Assembly (NCBI GenBank): GCA_964651405.1
Contig: CAZYZB010000026.1
Span: 1 to 11,566 of the forward strand
Origin: JAWBOD01 sp964651405
Lineage (GTDB): Archaea > Aenigmatarchaeota > Aenigmatarchaeia > Aenigmatarchaeales > Aenigmatarchaeaceae
Direction of reading: 5' to 3'
DNA length: 11,566 nt
Below the pieces are notes generated by a model, which was not told the origin of the DNA, searched no databases, and saw only the letters and a program-made list of their open reading frames with translations. The position numbers and the translations under genes are program-made. Below are positions 1-5,314 of this stretch, piece by piece; within the stretch, counting starts at the first letter, position 1; every line of letters starts with the position of its first letter.

Positions 1-1220
1 CTTATTAATTTCTCAATTTCATATTGTATAAAGTTCTTATCTTTATCCAAGTTTCTAGAGACCAAGGTTCTGATATCATTCTCCATTTTTATCTGGTTCT
101 GCGCAGTTGGTATGACTAAGTTTCCATAAAGAATCTTTCCATCTTTGTCTAAATCAATAGCGTAATAGAGTGTTCCTCTTGGCGCTTCTATTACTCCTAC
201 GCCTTTTCCTTCTTTTATTTTCACTTTTTTATCAGGTTCTTTTTTAAAATCACTGCTTTCGAGAATTTCTATTGAATGGTCTATGCAATGCATGATTTCA
301 ATTGCTTGAGCTAAGTTATTATGGTAGATGTTTTCAGAGGGAAACATTCTAAGGTATTTTGCTAAATCTCTTTTAGTCTCCTTATGAAGCTTTTCCCTGT
401 TTAGATTCATCCTAGCCAATGCTCCAACCATGAAGTCTTTTCCTTCGAATTGATAGCCAGCAGCTTGGGAATAAGGAATTATAACTCTATGTAAATGCTC
501 CCAGTAGTGTTCTTCAGGAATTATAGTTTTTTGAGAAGACTTTATTACACCTTCCAAAAAGCTAAAGTCAGGAGTTGTTAATGCCACGAATCTTGTCTTT
601 TTCCTGAAAGAAAAGGGACAATCATAGAAAATTCTCACTAATTCAAAGACGTTGGACCTGACTATTTTCAGCTCTTTAATAACATCCTTCGTCTCTTCTT
701 TGTCAGGTAAGTGTGAAAACTGTCCAACTTGTGCATAAGGTGGATGTATTGCTCTTCCGCCAATAAGTTTAGACAGGTCATTACCTGCTTTCTTTACCTC
801 AAATGCATGATGAACAAACTCATGCTGCCTCTCATCGAAATCAAGAACAGAATCTTTCCCAAAAACATCAGGCAAACAAAACAAATAAAGATGCATTGCA
901 TGATCTCTTATCATCATCCCATAAGTCATCAGCTTTCTAAGCAGAGTAGTCTGTTCGGAAGGTTCTATATGCAAAGCTTTTTCAACAGCCTCTGTGCAAC
1001 AGGTCAAATGAGCTATGCTACAAGTCCCGCATATTCTAGAAACTACTTGTGGAACAGATTGAAACGTTTTACCTCTGATAGCCTGAGTGTAAAATCTTTT
1101 GCTTTCGCTGATTTTTAGTTTAACGTTCTCAACCTTTCCTCTTCTTACTTTAACGTCTAGCGAAGCATGACCTTCTATTTTGCTTAAGCCTTCTATTGAA
1201 ATCTCGAAATCTTCGTGCAT
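1..1220 (-). CDS. [NiFe]-hydrogenase large subunit, group 3-like (C-terminus outside window)
   Basis: This is the catalytic subunit of a cytoplasmic [NiFe] hydrogenase, which holds the Ni-Fe(CN)2CO centre for reversible H2 oxidation. About 406 residues are visible. The N-terminal ligand motif is intact: R62-I-C64-G-T-C67-S-I-A-H71, matching RxCGxCxxxH. A later stretch, GGRAIHPPYAQVGQF, matches the conserved GGxxxHP region of group 3 enzymes. The second Cys pair (DPCxxCxxH, at the extreme C-terminus) would lie beyond base 1, so completeness cannot be judged. The ATG (bases 1220-1218) shares one base with the TAA stop of the small subunit (TAATG), which indicates translational coupling and one transcript. 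The start is reinforced by this overlap. From memory the sequence most resembles HydA of the Pyrococcus sulfhydrogenases (group 3b), but 3a, 3c or 3d relatives are not excluded. Confidence 0.88.
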   Translation of the reverse strand, partial: MHEDFEISIEGLSKIEGHASLDVKVRRGKVENVKLKISESKRFYTQAIRGKTFQSVPQVVSRICGTCSIAHLTCCTEAVEKALHIEPSEQTTLLRKLMTYGMMIRDHAMHLYLFCLPDVFGKDSVLDFDERQHEFVHHAFEVKKAGNDLSKLIGGRAIHPPYAQVGQFSHLPDKEETKDVIKELKIVRSNVFELVRIFYDCPFSFRKKTRFVALTTPDFSFLEGVIKSSQKTIIPEEHYWEHLHRVIIPYSQAAGYQFEGKDFMVGALARMNLNREKLHKETKRDLAKYLRMFPSENIYHNNLAQAIEIMHCIDHSIEILESSDFKKEPDKKVKIKEGKGVGVIEAPRGTLYYAIDLDKDGKILYGNLVIPTAQNQIKMENDIRTLVSRNLDKDKNFIQYEIEKLI

Positions 1221-1693
1221 TAAATCACTTTAAACTCTTTCAGATATTTGTTTAAAACTTCTAAAAAATTGTCCTCTTCCATTGGGCATCCTGGAACGTT
1301 GTCATCAACTTTTACTATTTCATTCAAAGCTGAAACCTTATCCCTATGCCCAAAGTTATCCATTACCATCTTTATCTCCTTTTTAGTGTCATCACTAAAG
1401 AAATTTCTTTGATTCGATGGACTGCCATTAACAGCACAACTGCCTATGGCCACCAGTCTTTTAGCATTCTTTCTTATTTCCTTCAGTCTTTTCTCTTCCT
1501 TGAAAGTTGAAATCGCGCCTTCCACAAAGGCAACGTCCAAATCTTTTATTTCGCCTTTTGATTTCAAAAGCTTGAAATACTTAAAGTCTATCAGTTTTTC
1601 CCAATCAAAAAAATGATTATTCATAAGTTCCAAAAAAATCATTGAGCATCCCTCATCGCTCGTGAAAGAAAATAATCCAACCTTTAATTTCAT
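1220..1693 (-). CDS. [NiFe]-hydrogenase small subunit, short form with Asp in the proximal cluster site
   Basis: This is the electron-transfer subunit that pairs with the large subunit encoded immediately downstream. Its 157 residues cover only the N-terminal, proximal-cluster domain. Expected ligands are seen at C16 (in T-S-D-E-G-C), C86 (G-S-C-A) and C136 (P-G-C-P). The first ligand of the usual S-C-x-G-C motif is D13 instead of Cys. Group 3b delta subunits such as Pyrococcus HydD continue for roughly 100 more residues with two further Fe-S clusters. Here the protein stops right after the GCP motif, as group 4 small subunits do. The hydrophobic start KVGLFSF followed by the motif is standard for the family. 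Electrons must therefore leave to another subunit, presumably encoded beyond the window. The ATG sits 32 bases downstream of the tRNA gene on the same strand. Confidence 0.85.
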   Translation of the reverse strand: MKLKVGLFSFTSDEGCSMIFLELMNNHFFDWEKLIDFKYFKLLKSKGEIKDLDVAFVEGAISTFKEEKRLKEIRKNAKRLVAIGSCAVNGSPSNQRNFFSDDTKKEIKMVMDNFGHRDKVSALNEIVKVDDNVPGCPMEEDNFLEVLNKYLKEFKVI

Positions 1694-1710
1694 AGAAAAT
1701 AATAAGTGAC

Positions 1711-1723
1711 GTTAATTAAAAAA
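1711..1723 (-). terminator. Oligo-T tract after tRNA-iMet, doubling as AT-rich promoter candidate
   Basis: On the minus strand the tRNA discriminator base is followed by CC, six T and AATTAA. The T run suits archaeal intrinsic termination of the tRNA transcript. The same TTTTTTAATTAA lies about 25 bases ahead of the hydrogenase start at 1693, so it could also serve as a weak TATA element for a nearly leaderless hydrogenase mRNA. The alternative is readthrough from the tRNA promoter. The sequence alone does not decide between them. Confidence 0.45.
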
Positions 1724-1739
1724 GGTAGCGGGGAGAGGA

Positions 1740-1761
1740 ATTTCAGAGCATTTATAGCTCA
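1740..1761 (-). other. tRNA-iMet intron 3 (T-loop, between positions 59 and 60), 22 nt
   Basis: This is a textbook bulge-helix-bulge. The outer helix is the T stem AGAGG/CCTCT, the central helix is TTCA/TGAA (4 perfect pairs), the bulges are AAT and ATT, and the inner stem is GAGC/GCTC with a 7-nt loop. Cutting after the second base of each bulge restores the T loop TTCAAAT. Confidence 0.9.
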
Positions 1762-1783
1762 TTTGAACCTCTGACCTTCGGGT

Positions 1784-1796
1784 TTCTTAGTAATCT
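1784..1796 (-). other. tRNA-iMet intron 2 (anticodon loop, canonical 37/38), 13 nt
   Basis: After anticodon-loop bases CTCATA come 13 extra bases before A38 and the CCCGA stem strand. The central helix would be CTCA with TAAG, three pairs and one C-A mismatch, and the bulges would be TAA and AAA. The inner helix is essentially absent. The boundary is ambiguous by one A, but the mature sequence is the same either way. It is a minimal intron at the standard archaeal site. Confidence 0.8.
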
Positions 1797-1822
1797 TATG
1801 AGCCCGACGGGCACTCCAGGCT

Positions 1823-1853
1823 TTCAGGTCTATAGTCTCGCAAGGCTATAGAA
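1823..1853 (-). other. tRNA-iMet intron 1 (D-loop, between positions 13 and 14), 31 nt
   Basis: A 7-bp intron stem, TCTATAG/CTATAGA, closes a 10-nt loop. It is followed by a 4-bp central helix TAGG/CCTG (one U-G pair), with 3-nt bulges GCT on the 5' side and AAA on the 3' side. Cutting after the second bulge base on each side gives GGGC joined to AGCC, which restores the D arm exactly. The outer helix beyond the 3' bulge is not convincing, so this is a relaxed bulge-helix-bulge. Confidence 0.85.
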
Positions 1854-1893
1854 GCCCTACCCCGCTATTGTTAAAATTATAAGAGATTGAAAG

Positions 1894-1902
1894 TTATATA
1901 AA
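1894..1902. promoter_or_regulatory. Palindromic TATA element shared by tRNA-iMet (-) and the endonuclease/rnhB locus (+)
   Basis: TTATATAA at 1894-1901 is its own reverse complement. On the plus strand it is preceded by the purine-rich GAAAG (BRE-like), and a start about 25 bases downstream falls at 1922-1925, next to the ATG at 1927. On the minus strand the same distance lands about six bases before the tRNA 5' end. One box can therefore serve both directions, with the flanking BRE deciding polarity. Confidence 0.65.
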
Positions 1903-1926
1903 GGTATGTAACTTGAAGTGAAAAAT

Positions 1927-1955
1927 ATGACAACAATACTAGGGATTGATGAAAC
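1927..1955 (+). repeat. Copy A of the rnhB 5' coding end (direct repeat with 2965-2993)
   Basis: Twenty-three of 29 bases match the copy at 2965-2993, starting at the ATG, and the first 12 bases are identical. The six changes are silent apart from one I to L (MTTILGIDE versus MTTILGLDE). The copies are 1038 bp apart, a multiple of three. Silent divergence implies both were kept as coding sequence. Confidence 0.85.
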
Positions 1956-3012
1956 AAAGATTGCAGAATGTGTTGGATTATGGTTAGCCGAAGGAGACAA
2001 CAAAACAGTAAGAGAAGTAACTATAACAAATAATTCTATTGATGTTATATTGTTTTTTCATGAACAATTTATGAAAATATATAAAGGTAAAAATGAACCG
2101 AGAATATATGTTTACTCTCCTTCAAAAAGAAAACTTTACAACTCTATAGGTGGTATAAAAACAAATTTTTATACTGATGAAAGAGCAAATAGACCATACT
2201 ATATCTACAGAATATCGGATGTACTATTTTTAAAGAGTTGGCATAATATTGTCGAGAAAATAAAAGACAGAAAAGAATTGTCCGCACATATACTGCGCGG
2301 TTTTTTTGCCGGCGAAGGCAACATAAAATTCGACCAAAAGTATGGAACCAGAATCGTTAGAATATCCCAAGGTAAAAGAAACAAATTCCTAGAGAGGATG
2401 TTCAAGAAATTTAAATTGACTTTTAAATACGATGACGAAAAAAGGATGTATTGGATTTCTGGTAAAAACAACTTGAACGAACTTGAAGAATTAGATATCG
2501 CTTCTCTAAATCCCATAAAATACGCAGAATTTAGGAAAATGATGGGAAGTTATAACAATATCAATATCTCTAGAAATCAGTTAAAGAGAGAAGTTTATGA
2601 AATACTTAAAACTCCAAGAAAATTCAAGGAAGTGTTGAATAACTTGAAAGTAAGTTGGGTTGATATAAGCCTTGTGCTTAATGAACTGAAAAAAGAAGGA
2701 AAGATAGACTATTTTAGGGAAGATAGAAACAGATACTGGGCTAGAAAAGATTTTGTCAATAAGGTTTTGTTAAAAAGGAAAGTTGATATTATTTCTAATT
2801 TAGATAGTTCAAGGGGTGTTATAAAATTATCAGAACATACTAACATTCCGAGAAAGACGATAGCAAGGAGGCTAAAGGAACTAGAAAGAGAAGGATTTAT
2901 AGAAAGGATAGAAAAAGATAATAGACAAACTAAATGGAGGAAAACAAATGGGGGCAAAAAATTTATGACAACAATATTAGGACTGGACGAAGCTGGAAAT
3001 AAACTAAGATAA
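1927..3012 (+). CDS. LAGLIDADG homing endonuclease fused in frame to the start of rnhB
   Basis: This is a site-specific DNA endonuclease of 361 residues. Residues 1-9 (MTTILGIDE) are an rnhB start. Motif 1 follows immediately at residues 14-24 (C-V-G-L-W-L-A-E22-G-D), motif 2 at 123-132 (R-G-F-F-A-G-E130-G-N), about 108 residues apart as expected for a two-motif monomer. E22 and E130 are the probable metal-binding acids. The C-terminal part carries two winged-helix-like segments, roughly 218-262 and 283-335 (TIARRLKELEREGFIERI is a typical recognition helix plus wing). The final 15 residues are translated from rnhB exon 1 and its intron and end at TAA 3010-3012. ATG 1927 is preferred over GTG 1918 because of the homology to the second rnhB start, the TATA spacing and a weak SD-like GAAGTGA at 1915-1921. 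There are no intein splice motifs. Confidence 0.88.
   Translation: MTTILGIDETKIAECVGLWLAEGDNKTVREVTITNNSIDVILFFHEQFMKIYKGKNEPRIYVYSPSKRKLYNSIGGIKTNFYTDERANRPYYIYRISDVLFLKSWHNIVEKIKDRKELSAHILRGFFAGEGNIKFDQKYGTRIVRISQGKRNKFLERMFKKFKLTFKYDDEKRMYWISGKNNLNELEELDIASLNPIKYAEFRKMMGSYNNINISRNQLKREVYEILKTPRKFKEVLNNLKVSWVDISLVLNELKKEGKIDYFREDRNRYWARKDFVNKVLLKRKVDIISNLDSSRGVIKLSEHTNIPRKTIARRLKELEREGFIERIEKDNRQTKWRKTNGGKKFMTTILGLDEAGNKLR
2936..2968 (+). promoter_or_regulatory. Shine-Dalgarno and six-codon ORF overlapping the internal rnhB start
   Basis: GGAGG at 2936-2940 is seven bases ahead of ATG 2948. That ATG opens a six-codon frame (MGAKNL) whose TGA (2966-2968) overlaps the rnhB ATG (2965-2967). 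The arrangement would suit stop-restart coupling and so independent translation of RNase HII. Alternatively GGGGG at 2950-2954, ten bases from the rnhB ATG, acts directly as its SD. Coincidence is possible. Confidence 0.4.
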
Positions 3013-3652
3013 ATTTTAGTTTACCAGAAGAGGTTCTGTCATCGGTCCTATGGTAATAGCAGGCGTCATGATAGATGAAAAAGACGAAGATAAGTTAAGA
3101 AAAATAGGGGCTAAAGACAGTAAAGTTCTTTCTCCTCATCAAAGAGAACGGCTCTATCCGCTAATAAAGAAAATTGCCAAGGATTATGTTGCCTTAAAAG
3201 TTTCTGCAAAAGAAATAGATGAAATGAGAAAGGAAAAGAATCTAAATATCATAGAAGCTGAAAAAATGGCACAGATAATAAAAGCGTTAAATGCTGACAA
3301 AGCTTACGTAGACACGCCACAGGCCTCTACTGGAAAATTCAAAGCAATACTCTTAAATCTTGCACAAAATCATACTGAAATAATAGCTGAGAACTATTGT
3401 GACGAGCGCTACCCAGTATGTTCAGCAGCCTCGATAATCGCTAAAGTCGAAAGAGACAGTGAAGTGGAAAAAATAAAAAAGATAGTCGGATTTGATTTCG
3501 GTGTAGGTTATTCCCATGACTCTAGAAGCATAGAATTTGTTAAAAAATGCTTGAAAGAGAAAAAATTCTTGGAATATATAAGACAATCCTGGGTAACTGT
3601 AGATAGCCTAAAATCTAAAAAAGAACAGAAGTCATTAAAAGAATATAAATAA
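2965..3652 (+). CDS. rnhB: Ribonuclease HII, interrupted by a 31-nt archaeal pre-mRNA intron
   Basis: This enzyme nicks RNA in RNA-DNA hybrids and at single ribonucleotides. Exons 2965-2998 and 3030-3652 join to 218 residues, close to the usual archaeal length. Splicing rebuilds D-E-A-G-R-G-S-V-I-G-P, with R12 encoded across the junction. The catalytic acids are then D8, E9, D106 and D136, exactly one residue later than the D7/E8/D105/D135 I recall for the Thermococcus enzyme. The Y-P-V-C-S-A-A-S-I-I-A-K-V block is typical. The conserved Lys of the usual KAD motif is Tyr here (N-Y-C-D136). The C-terminal Q-K-S-L-K-E-Y-K resembles a PCNA-binding box but lacks the last aromatic. Without splicing the conserved N-terminus is lost after G11, so the intron is essential to the gene model. 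Translation can start at 2965 or read through from the upstream endonuclease frame. Confidence 0.93.
2999..3029 (+). other. Bulge-helix-bulge intron in rnhB pre-mRNA
   Basis: An 8-bp stem TAAACTAA (3000-3007) with TTAGTTTA (3016-3023) can grow to 10 bp. The central helix is CTGG (2993-2996) with CCAG (3024-3027). The 3-nt bulges are AAA (2997-2999) and AAG (3028-3030). Cleavage after the second bulge base on each side gives A joined to GA, making the missing Arg codon. The length of 31 is not a multiple of three, and the intron contains the TAA stop of the upstream frame. The outer helix is not clearly formed. Confidence 0.93.
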
Positions 3653-3667
3653 TTAAGTATAATTGTA

Positions 3668-3675
3668 CAAAGAGG
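3668..3675 (+). promoter_or_regulatory. Ribosome binding site of the 81-residue membrane protein
   Basis: AGAGGTGA just ahead of the ATG at 3682 is the best Shine-Dalgarno match in the window. It fixes that start and shows the organism uses SD-led initiation for internal operon genes. Confidence 0.7.
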
Positions 3676-3681
3676 TGAAGC

Positions 3682-3927
3682 ATGAAAACAGAAAATAAAA
3701 CAACCTTAGCATTTACGCTATTAGGAATAGTAATTGGATACGTAAGCTATCTTTTCAAAAACAATTATCTAGCTCTAACACTAGCTATTGTTTTCCTTTA
3801 CATAGGAGCTGAAGTATTCAAGAGGGTTTTCAAGATAAATGAGAAGTTCAAATGGTTTTTGTCAAACGGTGGTTGGATTTACATATTCATATGGTTTATA
3901 GTTTGGATAATATTTTACAATTTGTGA
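3682..3927 (+). CDS. Small three-helix membrane protein, unknown function
   Basis: This 81-residue protein is not recognised. It has three hydrophobic segments, about residues 8-25, 28-46 and 61-80, the last very rich in Trp, Ile and Phe (WIYIFIWFIVWIIF). A positively charged stretch (KRVFKINEKFK) links helices 2 and 3. There is no cleavable signal peptide and there are no Cys residues. The start is supported by a strong SD. It lies 29 bases after rnhB and 4 bases before aspS, so it is probably co-transcribed with both. Nothing in the sequence indicates a substrate or partner. A role in membrane biology rather than translation is only a guess from the helices. Confidence 0.75.
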   Translation: MKTENKTTLAFTLLGIVIGYVSYLFKNNYLALTLAIVFLYIGAEVFKRVFKINEKFKWFLSNGGWIYIFIWFIVWIIFYNL

Positions 3928-3931
3928 TTGC

Positions 3932-5254
3932 ATGATAGAAAGTTTGGGAGATTGGATTAGGACCCATTACTCTAATGAAATCAATACAGAGATGGATGGA
4001 CAAGAAGTTATCGTGATGGGTTGGTGTAGAGAGCTTAGAGATATAGGTAAATTAAAATTCATTAAATTAGCGGATAGGGAAGGCTTCTTACAAATAACTG
4101 CAAAAGAAGGAGTAGTTTCACCAAATATCTTTAAAAAATTTGAAAATCTTGGGAGAGAAGATGTTATCGCTGTCAAGGGCGTTGTTAAAGCAAACAAAGA
4201 AGCTCCTCAAGGAAGAGAGATAATACCGATTGACATTAAAATTCTTAATACTGCTGAAAAACCTTTGCCTTTGGAACTGGAAACTAAAAAGACTCCTGCA
4301 GATATCACTACACGTCTGAATGCCCGAGTCCTAGACTTGAGAAAACCTGAAATAACAGCTATTTTTAAAATCTCAGACTTCTTGAAAAGAAGCTTTGTTG
4401 ACTATTTCATATCTAAAGGCTTTATTGATTTAAACACGCCTTTAATTGTTGGAGCTGCTGCAGAAGGCGGAGCAACAATGTTCAAACTAGATTATTTCGG
4501 AAAAGATGCCTTCCTTAATCAAAGTCCACAGTTGTATAAGCAAATGGTCTTGGCATCTGGCTTTGATAAGGCATTGATAGTTTCTCACGTCTTTAGGGCA
4601 GAGCCTCATGACACTTACAGGCACTTGAATGAAATCTTACAAATGGATATAGAAGAAGCATTCATAAGAGATGAAGAGGACGTTTTAAAGCATTTTGATG
4701 AATACATAAAGTTCGTGATTGAAAACATTGATAAAAAATGCGCTAACTCATTAGAAATCTTAAAATTTAAAATACAAGACATAGATATTCCTGTAAAAAG
4801 ACTTACTTACAACGAAACTTTAAAAGAATTGGGGAAAAATGGTATTAAAATTCCTTGGGGAGAAGACTTGACTCCTGAAGCTGAAAGAAAAATATGCGAA
4901 TTTTATAATCCAGTATTGATTACAAAATGGCCATCAAAAATAAAGCCATTTTATTGCATGAAAGAAGAAAATGATCCTAAATTAAGCAAAGGTTTTGACT
5001 TGCTGTTTAACGGGATTGAAATTAGCAGCGGTGCACAAAGAGAGCATAGACTTGACGAACTTATTAAGAATATTAAAGAGAAAGGTTTGAATCCAAAGGA
5101 CTTTAAGTTTTATATTGATGCCTTTAGGTATGGCATGCCACCTCATGCAGGTTGGTCTATCGGACTGGAGAGGTTTACCATGGCCCTTTTGAAGTTACCA
5201 AACATAAGAGAAACCAGCCTCTTTCCAAGGACAACAGAACGCCTTTTACCATAA
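3932..5254 (+). CDS. aspS: Aspartyl-tRNA synthetase (archaeal type, probably non-discriminating)
   Basis: This class II synthetase charges tRNA-Asp with aspartate. It has 440 residues, usual for archaeal and eukaryotic AspRS without the bacterial insertion domain. The N-terminal OB-fold anticodon domain spans about 1-110. The catalytic domain has the QSPQLYKQ block at 197-204, motif 2 F-R-A-E at 221-224 with the R-H-L-N-E loop, and motif 3 G-W-S-I-G-L-E-R414-F. Discrimination between tRNA-Asp and tRNA-Asn is linked in archaeal enzymes to two OB-fold positions. Here they appear to be R33 (W31-C-R33, where His marks non-discriminating and Trp discriminating enzymes) and P92 (non-discriminating type). 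This suggests an AspRS that also forms Asp-tRNA-Asn, needing an amidotransferase elsewhere, but R33 is unusual. It starts 4 bases after the membrane protein gene. Confidence 0.95.
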   Translation: MIESLGDWIRTHYSNEINTEMDGQEVIVMGWCRELRDIGKLKFIKLADREGFLQITAKEGVVSPNIFKKFENLGREDVIAVKGVVKANKEAPQGREIIPIDIKILNTAEKPLPLELETKKTPADITTRLNARVLDLRKPEITAIFKISDFLKRSFVDYFISKGFIDLNTPLIVGAAAEGGATMFKLDYFGKDAFLNQSPQLYKQMVLASGFDKALIVSHVFRAEPHDTYRHLNEILQMDIEEAFIRDEEDVLKHFDEYIKFVIENIDKKCANSLEILKFKIQDIDIPVKRLTYNETLKELGKNGIKIPWGEDLTPEAERKICEFYNPVLITKWPSKIKPFYCMKEENDPKLSKGFDLLFNGIEISSGAQREHRLDELIKNIKEKGLNPKDFKFYIDAFRYGMPPHAGWSIGLERFTMALLKLPNIRETSLFPRTTERLLP

Positions 5255-5256
5255 TT

Positions 5257-5287
5257 TTATATATTTTGAAAAACATTCTTTTATAAG
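5257..5287 (+). promoter_or_regulatory. TATA region of the ferredoxin-GGR unit
   Basis: There are two candidate boxes in the 60-bp gap: TTTTATATATTTT starting near 5256 and TTTATAAG at 5280-5287. The second lies about 25 bases from 5309, giving an almost leaderless ferredoxin mRNA (ATG at 5315), in keeping with other promoters here. Confidence 0.5.
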
Positions 5288-5305
5288 TTTTGAAAAGTTT
5301 CAAAA
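5288..5305. promoter_or_regulatory. 18-bp inverted repeat between TATA box and ferredoxin start, candidate operator
   Basis: TTTTGAAA and TTTCAAAA form perfect 8-bp arms around a 2-base centre. A third half-site, TTTTGAAA at 5264-5271, is 24 bp upstream. The palindrome starts immediately after the TTTATAAG box and spans the predicted transcription start region, where a bound dimer would block polymerase. As RNA the hairpin would be short and AT-rich, so a DNA operator is more likely than a terminator for aspS. Confidence 0.5.
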
Positions 5306-5314
5306 GTTGATTTT

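Larger units (their letters stand above)
1726..1866 (-). tRNA. tRNA-iMet: Initiator tRNA-Met (CAT) with three introns
   Basis: The gene is 141 nt. Removing introns at 1823-1853 (31 nt), 1784-1796 (13 nt) and 1740-1761 (22 nt) leaves a 75-nt cloverleaf. Acceptor stem is AGCGGGG/CCCCGCT with discriminator A73; D stem GGGC/GCCC; anticodon stem TCGGG/CCCGA with loop CTCATAA (anticodon CAT at 1800-1798); T stem AGAGG/CCTCT with loop TTCAAAT. The A1-U72 pair and three consecutive G-C pairs at 29-31/39-41 are initiator hallmarks. The mature form is close to known archaeal initiators. The 3' CCA is not encoded (only CC, then T). Transcription probably starts a few bases upstream of 1866 from the palindromic TATA at 1894-1901. 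All stems are fully paired, so this is a functional gene that depends on a splicing endonuclease tolerant of non-canonical positions. Confidence 0.95.

Noticed and set aside
729..1118. Plus-strand ORF of 129 codons
   Set aside because: It lies antisense to the hydrogenase large subunit, has no recognisable composition, and is a shadow of that gene.
1726..1866. Degenerate tRNA pseudogene
   Set aside because: After removing the three introns every stem pairs fully and initiator-specific bases are present.
2998..3030. Frameshift or sequencing error at the start of rnhB
   Set aside because: The extra 31 bases form a complete bulge-helix-bulge whose predicted cuts restore the exact conserved motif. 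An error would not do this.
1927..3030. One long intron from copy A to exon 2 containing the whole endonuclease
   Set aside because: Copy A reads GATGAAAC and lacks the CTGG needed to pair with CCAG at the 3' site, so no central helix forms with copy A.
1927..3652. Intein inside RNase HII
   Set aside because: The endonuclease has no N-terminal Cys/Ser block A, no TxxH block, and no C-terminal HN-S/T/C. The host start is duplicated rather than split, so protein splicing could not yield a clean RNase HII.
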